Notes under the pieces: model-generated
Database searches by the model: none
Seen by the model: the letters and a program-made list of their open reading frames with translations, nothing else
Told to the model about the DNA's origin: nothing
Source of the DNA: Henricia sp. BOLD:AAB3569
Lineage: Eukaryota > Echinodermata > Asteroidea > Spinulosida > Echinasteridae
DNA: 64,000 bases
Direction: 5' to 3'
Assembly: GCA_037783545.1 (NCBI GenBank)
Contig: JBBELK010001574.1
Coordinates: 22,468-86,467 of the forward strand
Translations under genes and position numbers: made by a program
In this document: positions 38,601 to 51,586 of the stretch, piece by piece
Layout of the letters: each line of letters begins with the position of its first letter
How positions within the stretch are numbered: the stretch's first letter is position 1

Positions 38601-41600
38601 TAGAAAAAACTGGGTTGAGGCTTCCTGACTGCTCTCACGCAAACCGTGGCTGTCTGTACACACCTCTTTGGGGTACTCCTGAGTTGTGCGCATGCTCAGT
38701 CATTCGGACTGTCGTTAACGCACCGCAGTTTGGCTCGGCAATTTTGTCAAAGTGTGGTCCAAACGTCGGCAAATTTGGAGGTCGAAAAATGTTCCGACGA
38801 ACTTCAAATTTTGCATGCCCTAAACTCTCTATATTGCGCACTTGTCATAAAAAATTGACAGACTTTCGCCGGGAAATGGCAGAGAAATTTCAAAGTTTAG
38901 AAAAAAACTGGGTTGAGGCTTCCTGACTGCTCTCACGCAAACCGTGGCTGTCTGTACACACCTCTTTGGGGTACTCCTGAGTTGTGCGCATGCTCAGTCA
39001 TTCGGACTGTCGTTAACGCACCGCAGTTTGGCTCGGCAATTTGGTCAAAGTGTGGTCCAAACGTCGGCAAATTTGGAGGTCGAAAAATGTTCCGACGAAC
39101 TTCAAATTTTGCATGCCCTAAACTCTCTATATTGCGCACTTGTCATAAAAAATTGACAGACTTTCGCCGGGAAATGGCAGAGAAATTTCAAAGTTTAGGA
39201 AAAAACTGGGTTGAGGCTTCCTGACTGCTCTCACGCAAACCGTGGCTGTCTGTACACACCTCTTTTGGGTACTCCTGAGTTGTGCGCATGTTCAGTCATT
39301 CGGACTGTCGTTAACGCACCGCAGTTTGGCTCGGCAATTTGGTCAAAGTGTGGTCCAAACGTCGGCAAATTTGGAGGTCGAAAAATGTTCCGACGAACTT
39401 CAAATTTTGCATGCCCTAAACTCTCTATATTGCGCACTTGTCATAAAAAATTGACAGACTTTCGCCGGGAAATGGCAGAGAAATTTCAAAGTTTAGAAAA
39501 AACTGGGTTGAGGCTTCCTGACTGCTCTCACGCAAACCGTGGCTGTCTGTACACACCTCTTTGGGGTACTCCTGAGTTGTGCGCATGCTCAGTCATTCGG
39601 ACTGTCGTTAACGCACCGCAGTTTGGCTCGGCAATTTGGTCAAAGTGTGGTCCAAACGTCGGCAAATTTGGAGGTCGAAAAATGTTCCGACGAACTTCAA
39701 ATTGTGCATGCCCTAAACTCTCTATATTGCGCACTTGTCATAAAAAATTGACAGACTTTCGCCGGGAAATGGCAGAGAAATTTCAAAGTTTAGAAAAAAC
39801 TGGGTTGAGGCTTCCTGACTGCTCTCACGCAAACCGTGGCTGTCTGTACACACCTCTTTGGGGGTACTCCTGAGTTGTGCGCATGCTCAGTCATTCGGAC
39901 TGTCGTTAACGCACCGCAGTTTGGCTCGGCAATTTGGTCAAAGTGTGGTCCAAACGTCGGCAAATTTGGAGGTCGAAAAATGTTCCGACGAACTTCAAAT
40001 TTTGCATGCTCTAAACTCTCTATATTGCGCACTTGTCATAAAAAATTGACAGACTTTCGCCGGGAAATGGCAGAGAAATTTCAAAGTTTAGAAAAAACTG
40101 GGTTGAGGCTTCCTGACTGCTCTCACGCAAACCGTGGCTGTCTGTACACACCTCTTTGGGGTACTCCTGAGTTGTGCGCATGCTCAGTCATTCGGACTGT
40201 CGTTAACGCACCGCAGTTTGGCTCGGCAATTTGGTCAAAGTGTGGTCCAAACGTCGGCAAATTTGGAGGTCGAAAAATGTTCCGACGAACTTCAAATTTT
40301 GCATGCCCTAAACTCTCTATATTGCGCACTTGTCATAAAAAATTGACAGACTTTCGCCGGGAAATGGCAGAGAAATTTCAAAGTTTAGAAAAAACTGGGT
40401 TGAGGCTTCCTGACTGCTCTCACGCAAACCGTGGCTGTCTGTACACACCTCTTTGGGGTACTCCTGAGTTGTGCGCATGCTCAGTCATTCGGACTGTCGT
40501 TAACGCACCGCAGTTTGGCTCGGCAATTTGGTCAAAGTGTGGTCCAAACGTCGGCAAATTTGGAGGTCGAAAAATGTTCCGACGAACTTCAAATTGTGCA
40601 TGCCCTAAACTCTCTATATTGCGCACTTGTCATAAAAAATTGACAGACTTTCGCCGGGAAATGGCAGAGAAATTTCAAAGTTTAGAAAAAACTGGGTTGA
40701 GGCTTCCTGACTGCTCTCACGCAAACCGTGGCTGTCTGTACACACCTCTTTGGGGTACTCCTGAGTTGTGCGCATGCTCAGTCATTCGGACTGTCGTTAA
40801 CGCACCGCAGTTTGGCTCGGCAATTTGGTCAAAGTGTGGTCCAAACGTCGCCAAATTTGGAGGTCGAAAAATGTTCCGACGAACTTCAAATTTTGCATGC
40901 CCTAAACTCTCTATATTGCGCACTTGTCATAAAAAATTGACAGACTTTCGCCGGGAAATGGCAGAGAAATTTCAAAGTTTAGAAAAAACTGGGTTGATGC
41001 TTCCTGACTGCTCTCACGCAAACCGTGGCTGTCTGTACACACCTCTTTGGGGTACTCCTGAGTTGTGCGCATGCTCAGTCATTCGGACTGTCGTTAACGC
41101 ACCGCAGTTTGGCTCGGCAATTTGGTCAAAGTGTGGTCCAAACGTCGGCAAATTTGGAGGTCGAAAAATGTTCCGACGAACTTCAAATTGTGCATGCCCT
41201 AAACTCTCTATATTGCGCACTTGTCATAAAAAATTGACAGACTTTCGCCGGGAAATGGCAGAGAAATTTCAAAGTTTAGAAAAAACTGGGTTGAGGCTTC
41301 CTGACTGCTCTCACGCAAACCGTGGCTGTCTGTACACACCTCTTTGGGGTACTCCTGAGTTGTGCGCATGCTCAGTCATTCGGACTGTCGTTAACGCACC
41401 GCAGTTTGGCTCGGCAATTTGGTCAAAGTGTGGTCCAAACGTCGGCAAATTTGGAGGTCGAAAAATGTTCCGACGAACTTCAAATTTTGCATGCCCTAAA
41501 CTCTCTATATTGCGCACTTGTCATAAAAAATTGACAGACTTTCGCCGGGAAATGGCAGATAAATTTCAAAGTTTAGAAAAAACTGGGTTGAGGCTTCCTG

Positions 41601-43370
41601 ACTGCTCTCACGCAAACCGTGGCTGTCTGTACACACCTCTTTGGGGTACTCCTGAGTTGTGCGCATGCTCAGTCATTCGGACTGTCGTTAACGCACCGAA
41701 GTTTGGCTCGGCAATTTGGTCAAAGTGTGGTCCAAACGTCGGCAAATTTGGAGGTCGAAAAAAGTTCCGACGAACTTCAAATTTTGCATGCCCTAAACTC
41801 TCTATATTGCGCACTTGTCATAAAAAATTGACAGACTTTCGCCGGGAAATGGCAGAGAAATTTCAAAGTTTAGAAAAAACTGGGTTGAGGCTTCCTGACT
41901 GCTCTCACGCAAACCGTGGCTGTCTGTACACACCTCTTTGGGGTACTACTGAGTTGTGCGCATGCTCAGTCATTCGGACTGTCGTTAACGCACCGCAGTT
42001 TGGCTCGGCAATTTGGTCAAAGTGTGGTCCAAACGTCGGCAAATTTGGAGGTCGAAAAATGTTCCGACGAACTTCAAATTTTGCATGCCCTAAACTCTCT
42101 ATATTGCGCACTTGTCATAAAAAATTGACAGACTTTCGCCGGGAAATGGCAGAGAAATTTCAAAGTTTAGAAAAAACTGGGTTGAGGCTTCCTGACTGCT
42201 CTCACGCAAACCGTGGCTGTCTGTACACACCTCTTTGGGGTACTCCTGAGTTGTGCGCATGCTCAGTCATTCGGACTGTCGTTAACGCACCGCAGTTTGG
42301 CTCGGCAATTTGGTCAAAGTGTGGTCCAAACGTCGGCAAATTTGGAGGTCGAAAAATGTTCCGACGAACTTCAAATTGTGCATGCCCTAAACTCTCTATA
42401 TTGCGCACTTGTCATAAAAAATTGACAGACTTTCGCCGGGAAATGGCAGAGAAATTTCAAAGTTTAGAAAAAACTGGGTTGAGGCTTCCTGACTGCTCTC
42501 ACGCAAACCGTGGCTGTCTGTACACACCTCTTTGGGGTACTCCTGAGTTGTGCGCATGCTCAGTCATTCGGACTGTCGTTAACGCACCGCAGTTTGGCTC
42601 GGCAATTTGGTCAAAGTGTGGTCCAAACGTCGGCAAATTTGGAGGTCGAAAAATGTTCCAACGAACTTCAAATTTTGCATGCCCTAAACTCTCTATATTG
42701 CGCACTTGTCATACAAAATTGACAGACTTTCGCCGGGAAATGGCAGAGAAATTTCAAAGTTTAGAAAAAACTGGGTTGAGGCTTCCTGACTGCTCTCACG
42801 CAAACCGTGGCTGTCTGTACACACCTCTTTGGGGTACTCCTGAGTTGTGCGCATGCTCAGTCATTCGGACTGTCGTTAACGCACCGAAGTTTGGCTCGGC
42901 AATTTGGTCAAAGTGTGGTCCAAACGTCGGCAAATTTGGAGGTCGAAAAATGTTCCGACGAACTTCAAATTTTGCATGCCCTAAACTCTCTATATTGCGC
43001 ACTTGTCATAAAAAAATTGACAGACTTTCGCCGGGAAATGGCAGAGAAATTTCAAAGTTTAGAAAAAACTGGGTTGAGGCTTCCTGACTGCTCTCACGCA
43101 AACCGTGGCTGTCTGTACACACCTCTTTGGGGTACTCCTGAGTTGTGCGCATGCTCAGTCATTCGGACTGTCGTTAACGCACCGCAGTTTGGCTCGGCAA
43201 TTTGGTCAAAGTGTGGTCCAAACGTCGGCAAATTTGGAGGTCGAAAAATGTTCCGACGAACTTCAAATTGTGCATGCCCTAAACTCTCTATATTGCGCAC
43301 TTGTCATAAAAAATTGACAGACTTTCGCCGGGAAATGGCAGAGAAATTTCAAAGTTTAGAAAAAACTGGG

Positions 43371-43656
43371 TTGAGGCTTCCTGACTGCTCTCACGCAAAC
43401 CGTGGCTGTCTGTACACACCTCTTTGGGGTACTCCTGAGTTGTGCGCATGCTCAGTCATTCGGACTGTCGTTAACGCACCGCAGTTTGGCTCGGCAATTT
43501 GGTCAAAGTGTGGTCCAAACGTCGGCAAATTTGGAGGTCGAAAAATGTTCCGACGAACTTCAAATTGTGCATGCCCTAAACTCTCTATATTGCGCACTTG
43601 TCATAAAAAATTGACAGACTTTCGCCGAGAAATTTCAAAGTTTAGAAAAAACTGGG
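43371..43656. repeat. Satellite monomer with an 11-bp internal deletion (286 bp)
   Basis: The stretch CGCCGGGAAATGGCAGAGAAA reads CGCCGAGAAA near 43624-43633, a loss of 11 bp. The deletion lies between the similar words GGGAAAT and GAGAAAT, so slippage or short-homology repair is plausible. It is the largest indel seen in any monomer of the window and shifts the otherwise open 99-codon frame. It occurs once, so it arose after the neighbouring amplifications. Confidence 0.9.
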
Positions 43657-46600
43657 TTGAGGCTTCCTGACTGCTCTCACGCAAACCGTGGCTGTCTGTA
43701 CACACCTCTTTGGGGTACTCCTGAGTTGTGCGCATGCTCAGTCATTCGGACTGTCGTTAACGCACCGCAGTTTGGCTCGGCAATTTGGTCAAAGTGTGGT
43801 CCAAACGTCGGCAAATTTGGAGGTCGAAAAATGTTCCGACGAACTTCAAATTTTGCATGCCCTAAACTCTCTATATTGCGCACTTGTCATAAAAAATTGA
43901 CAGACTTTCGCCGGGAAATGGCAGAGAAATTTCAAAGTTTAGAAAAAACTGGGTTGAGGCTTCCTGACTGCTCTCACGCAAACCGTGGCTGTCTGTACAC
44001 ACCTCTTTGGGGTACTACTGAGTTGTGCGCATGCTCAGTCATTCGGACTGTCGTTAACGCACCGCAGTTTGGCTCGGCAATTTGGTCAAAGTGTGGTCCA
44101 AACGTCGGCAAATTTGGAGGTCGAAAAATGTTCCGACGAACTTCAAATTGTGCATGCCCTAAACTCTCTATATTGCGCACTTGTCATAAAAAATTGACAG
44201 ACTTTCGCCGGGAAATGGCAGAGAAATTTCAAAGTTTAGAAAAAACTGGGTTGAGGCTTCCTGACTGCTCTCACGCAAACCGTGGCTGTCTGTACACACC
44301 TCTTTGGGGTACTCCTGAGTTGTGCGCATGCTCAGTCATTCGGACTGTCGTTAACGCACCGCAGTTTGGCTCGGCAATTTGGTCAAAGTGTGGTCCAAAC
44401 GTCGGCAAATTTGGAGGTCGAAAAATGTTCCAACGAACTTCAAATTTTGCATGCCCTAAACTCTCTATATTGCGCACTTGTCATAAAAAATTGACAGACT
44501 TTCGCCGGGAAATGGCAGAGAAATTTCAAAGTTTAGAAAAAACTGGGTTGAGGCTTCCTGACTGCTCTCACGCAAACCGTGGCTGTCTGTACACACCTCT
44601 TTGGGGTACTCCTGAGTTGTGCGCATGCTCAGTCATTCGGACTGTCGTTAACGGACCGCAGTTTGGCTCGGCAATTTGGTCAAAGTGTGGTCCAAACGTC
44701 GGCAAATTTGGAGGTCGAAAAATGTTCCGACGAACTTCAAATTTTGCATGCCCTAAACTCTCTATATTGCGCACTTGTCATAAAAAATTGACAGACTTTC
44801 GCCGGGACATGGCAGAGAAATTTCAAAGTTTAGAAAAAACTGGGTTGAGGCTTCCTGACTGCTCTCACGCAAACCGTGGCTGTCTGTACACACCTCTTTG
44901 GGGTACTCCTGAGTTGTGCGCATGCTCAGTCATTCGGACTGTCGTTAACGCACCGCAGTTTGGCTCGGCAATTTGGTCAAAGTGTGGTCCAAACGTCGCC
45001 AAATTTGGAGGTCGAAAAATGTTCCGACGAACTTCAAATTTTGCATGCCCTAAACTCTCTATATTGCGCACTTGTCATAAAAAATTGACAGACTTTCGCC
45101 GGGAAATGGCAGAGAAATTTCAAAGTTTAGAAAAAACTGGGTTGAGGCTTCCTGACTGCTCTCACGCAAACCGTGGCTGTCTGTACACACCTCTTTGGGG
45201 TACTCCTGAGTTGTGCGCATGCTCAGTCATTCGGGCTGTCGTTAACGCACCGCAGTTTGGCTCGGCAATTCGGTCAAAGTGTGGTCCAAACGTCGGCAAA
45301 TTTGGAGGTCGAAAAATGTTCCGACGAACTTCAAATTTTGCATGCCCTAAACTCTCTATATTGCGCACTTGTCATAAAAAATTGACAGACTTTCGCCGGG
45401 AAATGGCAGAGAAATTTCAAAGTTTAGAAAAAACTGGGTTGAGGCTTCCTGACTGCTCTCACGCAAACCGTGGCTGTCTGTACACACCTCTTTGGGGTAC
45501 TCCTGAGTTGTGCGCATGCTCAGTCATTCGGACTGTCGTTAACGCACCGCAGTTTGGCTCGGCAATTTGGTCAAAGTGTGGTCCAAACGTCGCCAAATTT
45601 GGAGGTCGAAAAATGTTCCGACAAACTTCAAATTTTGCATGCCCTAAACTCTCTGTATTGCGCACTTGTCATAAAAAATTGACAGACTTTCGCCGGGAAA
45701 TGGCAGAGAAATTTCAAAGTTTAGAAAAAACTGGGTTGAGGCTTCCTGACTGCTCTCACGCAAACCGTGGCTGTCTGTACACACCTCTTTGGGGTACTCC
45801 TGAGTTGTGCGCATGCTCAGTCATTCGGGCTGTCGTTAACGCACCGCAGTTTGGCTCGGCAATTTGGTCAAAGTGTGGTCCAAACGTCGGCAAATTTGGA
45901 GGTCGAAAAATGTTCCGACGAACTTCAAATTGTGCATGCCCTAAACTCTCTATATTGCGCACTTGTCATAAAAAATTGACAGACTTTCGCCGGGAAATGG
46001 CAGAGAAATTTCAAAGTTTAGAAAAAACTGGGTTGAGGCTTCCTGACTGCTCTCACGCAAACCGTGGCTGTCTGTACACACCTCTTTGGGGTACTCCTGA
46101 GTTGTGCGCATGCTCAGTCATTCGGACTGTCGTTAACGCACCGCAGTTTGGCTCGGCAATTTGGTCAAAGTGTGGTCCAAACGTCGGCAAATTTGGAGGT
46201 CGAAAAATGTTCCAACGAACTTCAAATTTTGCATGCCCTAAACTCTCTATATTGCGCACTTGTCATAAAAAATTGACAGACTTTCGCCGGGAAATGGCAG
46301 AGAAATTTCAAAGTTTAGAAAAAACTGGGTTGAGGCTTCCTGACTGCTCTCACGCAAACCGTGGCTGTCTGTACACACCTCTTTGGGGTACTCCTGAGTT
46401 GTGCGCATGCTCAGTCATTCGGACTGTCGTTAACGGACCGCAGTTTGGCTCGGCAATTTGGTCAAAGTGTGGTCCAAACGTCGGCAAATTTGGAGGTCGA
46501 AAAATGTTCCGACGAACTTCAAATTGTGCATGCCCTAAACTCTCTATATTGCGCACTTGTCATAAAAAATTGACAGACTTTCGCCGGGACATGGCAGAGA

Positions 46601-47682
46601 AATTTCAAAGTTTAGAAAAAACTGGGTTGAGGCTTCCTGACTGCTCTCACGCAAACCGTGGCTGTCTGTACACACCTCTTTGGGGTACTCCTGAGTTGTG
46701 CGCATGCTCAGTCATTCGGACTGTCGTTAACGCACCGCAGTTTGGCTCGGCAATTTGGTCAAAGTGTGGTCCAAACGTCGCCAAATTTGGAGGTCGAAAA
46801 ATGTTCCGACGAACTTCAAATTTTGCATGCCCTAAACTCTCTATATTGCGCACTTGTCATAAAAAATTGACAGACTTTCGCCGGGAAATGGCAGAGAAAT
46901 TTCAAAGTTTAGAAAAAACTGGGTTGAGGCTTCCTGACTGCTCTCACGCAAACCGTGGCTGTCTGTACACACCTCTTTGGGGTACTCCTGAGTTGTGCGC
47001 ATGCTCAGTCATTCGGGCTGTCGTTAACGCACCGCAGTTTGGCTCGGCAATTCGGTCAAAGTGTGGTCCAAACGTCGGCAAATTTGGAGGTCGAAAAATG
47101 TTCCGACGAACTTCAAATTTTGCATGCCCTAAACTCTCTATATTGCGCACTTGTCATAAAAAATTGACAGACTTTCGCCGGGAAATGGCAGAGAAATTTC
47201 AAAGTTTAGAAAAAACTGGGTTGAGGCTTCCTGACTGCTCTCACGCAAACCGTGGCTGTCTGTACACACCTCTTTGGGGTACTCCTGAGTTGTGCGCATG
47301 CTCAGTCATTCGGACTGTCGTTAACGCACCGCAGTTTGGCTCGGCAATTTGGTCAAAGTGTGGTCCAAACGTCGCCAAATTTGGAGGTCGAAAAATGTTC
47401 CGACAAACTTCAAATTTTGCATGCCCTAAACTCTCTGTATTGCGCACTTGTCATACAAAATTGACAGACTTTCGCCGGGAAATGGCAGAGAAATTTCAAA
47501 GTTTAGAAAAAACTGGGTTGAGGCTTCCTGACTGCTCTCACGCAAACCGTGGCTGTCTGTACACACCTCTTTGGGGTACTCCTGAGTTGTGCGCATGCTC
47601 AGTCATTCGGGCTGTCGTTAACGCACCGCAGTTTGGCTCGGCAATTTGGTCAAAGTGTGGTCCAAACGTCGGCAAATTTTGA
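43657..47682 (+). other. Longest open frame through the satellite (1341 codons); probably not a gene
   Basis: The unit length is divisible by three and one forward frame lacks stops, so the frame stays open until an indel or stop-creating substitution interrupts it. Each 99-residue repeat would contain motifs such as CSHANRGC, KCGPNVGKFGG and FACPKLSILRTCH. The upstream boundary is only a TTG codon, although in-frame ATG codons occur in every repeat. Against coding: most diagnostic variants change the amino acid (offsets 94, 107, 112, 130, 155, 182, 185, 197), uncompensated frameshifts are scattered through the array, and a second forward frame (70 codons) and a reverse frame (68 codons) are conserved equally well. 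No signal peptide, promoter or splice structure was seen. Confidence 0.85.
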
Positions 47683-47815
47683 GGTCGAAAAATGTTCCGA
47701 CAAACTTCAAATTTTGCATGCCCTAAACTCTCTATATTGCGCACTTGTCATAAAAAATTGACAGACTTTCGCAGGGGAAATGGCAGAGAAATTTCAAAGT
47801 TTAGAAAAAACTGGG
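44251..47815. repeat. Tandem duplication of a 6-monomer higher-order repeat
   Basis: Copy 1 is 44251-46032 (1782 bp) and copy 2 is 46033-47815 (1783 bp). In order, the six monomers carry: G182A; C107G with A261C; G155C; A94G with T130C; G155C with G185A and A217G; and A94G. Later differences include T197G in the sixth monomer of copy 1 and the second of copy 2, A236C near 47455, and in the last monomer G185A, a T for G that creates a stop near 47680 and an extra G near 47775. Reproduction of six linked haplotypes makes this the clearest higher-order repeat left of the insertion. Confidence 0.93.
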
Positions 47816-48409
47816 TTGAGGCTTCCTGACTGCTCTCACGCAAACCGTGGCTGTCTGTACACACCTCTTTGGGGTACTCCTGAGTTGTGCGCATGCTCAG
47901 TCATTCGGACTGTCGTTAACGCACCGCAGTTTGGCTCGGCAATTTGGTCAAAGTGTGGTCCAAACGTCGGCAAATTTGGAGGTCGAAAAATGTTCCGACG
48001 AACTTCAAATTTTGCATGCCCTAAACTCTCTATATTGCGCACTTGTCATAACAAATTGACAGACTTTCGCCGGGAAATGGCAGAGAAATTTCAAAGTTTA
48101 GAAAAAACTGGGTTGAGGCTTCCTGACTGCTCTCACGCAAACCGTGGCTGTCTGTACACACCTCTTTGGGGTACTCCTGAGTTGTGCGCATGCTCAGTCA
48201 TTCGGACTGTCGTTAACGCACCGCAGTTTGGCTCGGCAATTTGGTCAAAGTGTGGTCCAAACGTCGGCAAATTTGGAGGTCGAAAAATGTTCCGACGAAC
48301 TTCAAATTTTGCATGCCCTAAACTCTCTATATTGCGCACTTGTCATAAAAAATTGACAGACTTTCGCCGGGAAATGGCAGAGAAATTTCAAAGTTTAGAA
48401 AAAACTGGG
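47518..48409. repeat. 3-monomer haplotype repeated 11 monomers later at 50786
   Basis: The monomer at 47518 has A94G with G185A and CGCAGGGG in place of CGCCGGG. The monomer at 47816 has A237C. The monomer at 48113 is consensus. The same series starts at 50786, 51084 and 51381, a displacement of 3268 bp (11 x 297 + 1). The third monomer of the right-hand set is the one that was hit by the transposon, whereas its counterpart at 48113 is intact. Confidence 0.8.
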
Positions 48410-49003
48410 TTGAGGCTTCCTGACTGCTCTCACGCAAACCGTGGCTGTCTGTACACACCTCTTTGGGGTACTCCTGAGTTGTGCGCATGCTTAGTCATTC
48501 GGACTGTCGTTAACGCACCGAAGTTTGGCTCGGCAATTTGGTCAAAGTGTGGTCCAAACGTCGCCAAATTTGGAGGTCGAAAAATGTTCCGACGAACTTC
48601 AAATTTTGCATGCCCTAAACTCTCTATATTGCGCACTTGTCATAAAAAATTGACAGACTTTCGCCGGGAAATGGCAGAGAAATTTCAAAGTTTAGAAAAA
48701 ACTGGGTTGAGGCTTCCTGACTGCTCTCACGCAAACCGTGGCTGTCTGTACACACCTCTTTGGGGTACTCCTGAGTTGTGCGCATGCTCAGTCATTCGGG
48801 CTGTCGTTAACGCACCGCAGTTTGGCTCGGCAATTCGGTCAAAGTGTGGTCCAAACGTCGGCAAATTTGGAGGTCGAAAAATGTTCCGACGAACTTCAAA
48901 TTTTGCATGCCCTAAACTCTCTATATTGCGCACTTGTCATAAAAAATTGACAGACTTTCGCCGGGAAATGGCAGAGAAATTTCAAAGTTTAGAAAAAACT
49001 GGG

Positions 49004-50785
49004 TTGAGGCTTCCTGACTGCTCTCACGCAAACCGTGGCTGTCTGTACACACCTCTTTGGGGTACTCCTGAGTTGTGCGCATGCTCAGTCATTCGGACTG
49101 TCGTTAACGCACCGCAGTTTGGCTCGGCAATTTGGTCAAAGTGTGGTCCAAACGTCGGCAAATTTGGAGGTCGAAAAATGTTCCGACGAACTTCAAATTT
49201 TGCATGCCCTAAACTCTCTATATTGCGCACTTGTCATAAAAAAATGACAGACTTTCGCCGGGAAATGGCAGAGAAATTTCAAAGTTTAGAAAAAACTGGG
49301 TTGAGGCTTCCTGACTGCTCTCACGCAAACCGTGGCTGTCTGTACACACCTCTTTGGGGTACTCCTGAGTTGTGCGCATGCTCAGTCATTCGGACTGTCG
49401 TTAACGCACCGCAGTTTGGCTCGGCAATTTGGTCAAAGTGTGGTCCAAACGTCGGCAAATTTGGAGGTCGAAAAATGTTCCGACGAACTTCAAATTTTGC
49501 ATGCCCTAAACTCTCTATATTGCGCACTTGTCATAAAAAATTGACAGACTTTCGCCGGGAAATGGCAGAGAAATTTCAAAGTTTAGAAAAAACTGGGTTG
49601 AGGCTTCCTGACTGCTCTCACGCAAACCGTGGCTGTCTGTACACACCTCTTTGGGGTACTCCTGAGTTGTGCGCATGCTCAGTCATTCGGACTGTCGTTA
49701 ACGCACCGCAGTTTGGCTCGGCAATTTGGTCAAAGTGTGGTCCAAACGTCGCCAAATTTGGAGGTCGAAAAATGTTCCGACAAACTTAAAATTTTGCATG
49801 CCCTAAACTCTCTGTATTGCGCACTTGTCATAAAAAATTGACAGACTTTCGCCGGGAAATGGCAGAGAAATTTCAAAGTTTAGAAAAAACTGGGTTGAGG
49901 CTTCCTGACTGCTCTCACGCAAACCGTGGCTGTCTGTACACACCTCTTTGGGGTACTCCTGAGTTGTGCGCATGCTCAGTCATTCGGACTGTCGTTAACG
50001 CACCGCAGTTTGGCTCGGCAATTTGGTCAAAGTGTGGTCCAAACGTCGGCAAATTTGGAGGTCGAAAAATGTTCCGACGAACTTCAAATTTTGCATGCCC
50101 TAAACTCTCTATATTGCGCACTTGTCATAAAAAAATGACAGACTTTCGCCGGGAAATGGCAGAGAAATTTCAAAGTTTAGAAAAAACTGGGTTGAGGCTT
50201 CCTGACTGCTCTCACGCAAACCGTGGCTGTCTGTACACACCTCTTTGGGGTACTCCTGAGTTGTGCGCATGCTCAGTCATTCGGACTGTCGTTAACGCAC
50301 CGCAGTTTGGCTCGGCAATTTGGTCAAAGTGTGGTCCAAACGTCGGCAAATTTGGAGGTCGAAAAATGTTCCGACGAACTTCAAATTTTGCATGCCCTAA
50401 ACTCTCTATATTGCGCACTTGTCATAAAAAATTGACAGACTTTCGCCGGGAAATGGCAGAGAAATTTCAAAGTTTAGAAAAAACTGGGTTGAGGCTTCCT
50501 GACTGCTCTCACGCAAACCGTGGCTGTCTGTACACACCTCTTTGGGGTACTCCTGAGTTGTGCGCATGCTCAGTCATTCGGACTGTCGTTAACGCACCGC
50601 AGTTTGGCTCGGCAATTTGGTCAAAGTGTGGTCCAAACGTCGCCAAATTTGGAGGTCGAAAAATGTTCCGACAAACTTAAAATTTTGCATGCCCTAAACT
50701 CTCTGTATTGCGCACTTGTCATAAAAAATTGACAGACTTTCGCCGGGAAATGGCAGAGAAATTTCAAAGTTTAGGAAAAACTGGG
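49004..50785. repeat. Tandem duplication of a 3-monomer higher-order repeat
   Basis: Copy 1 is 49004-49894 and copy 2 is 49895-50785, each 891 bp. The first monomer has T241A, the second is consensus, and the third has G155C, G185A, A217G and an ACTTAAAA in place of ACTTCAAA that creates a TAA in the otherwise open frame (about 49787 and 50678). I found no difference between the copies apart from G for A near 50774. The shared stop and complex haplotype point to a very recent duplication. Confidence 0.92.
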
Positions 50786-51586
50786 TTGAGGCTTCCTGAC
50801 TGCTCTCACGCAAACCGTGGCTGTCTGTACACACCTCTTTGGGGTACTCCTGAGTTGTGCGCATGCTCAGTCATTCGGGCTGTCGTTAACGCACCGCAGT
50901 TTGGCTCGGCAATTTGGTCAAAGTGTGGTCCAAACGTCGGCAAATTTGGAGGTCGAAAAATGTTCCGACAAACTTCAAATTTTGCATGCCCTAAACTCTC
51001 TATATTGCGCACTTGTCATAAAAAATTGACAGACTTTCGCAGGGGAAATGGCAGAGAAATTTCAAAGTTTAGAAAAAACTGGGTTGAGGCTTCCTGACTG
51101 CTCTCACGCAAACCGTGGCTGTCTGTACACACCTCTTTGGGGTACTCCTGAGTTGTGCGCATGCTCAGTCATTCGGACTGTCGTTAACGCACCGCAGTTT
51201 GGCTCGGCAATTTGGTCAAAGTGTGGTCCAAACGTCGGCAAATTTGGAGGTCGAAAAATGTTCCGACGAACTTCAAATTTTGCATGCCCTAAACTCTCTA
51301 TATTGCGCACTTGTCATAACAAATTGACAGACTTTCGCCGGGAAATGGCAGAGAAATTTCAAAGTTTAGAAAAAACTGGGTTGAGGCTTCCTGACTGCTC
51401 TCACGCAAACCGTGGCTGTCTGTACACACCTCTTTGGGGTACTCCTGAGTTGTGCGCATGCTCAGTCATTCGGACTGTCGTTAACGCACCGCAGTTTGGC
51501 TCGGCAATTTGGTCAAAGTGTGGTCCAAACGTCGGCAAATTTGGAGGTCGAAAAATGTTCCGACGAACTTCAAATTTTGCATGCCC

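Larger units (their letters stand above)
28809..43656. repeat. Heterogeneous satellite block with recurring diagnostic variants
   Basis: Here the near-identity of the preceding block ends abruptly, with C112A at 28920 and then T197G at 29301. Recurrent variants are T197G (many monomers), C112A, T176A (30590 and 41588), C64A (31481, 41885, 43954), G182A (31778, 42479), G155C, G131T and A237C. An extra G with C205T is shared by the monomers at 35046 and about 39808. The same variants appear in many monomers but in changing order, which indicates repeated shuffling by unequal exchange rather than one clean duplication. Confidence 0.85.
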
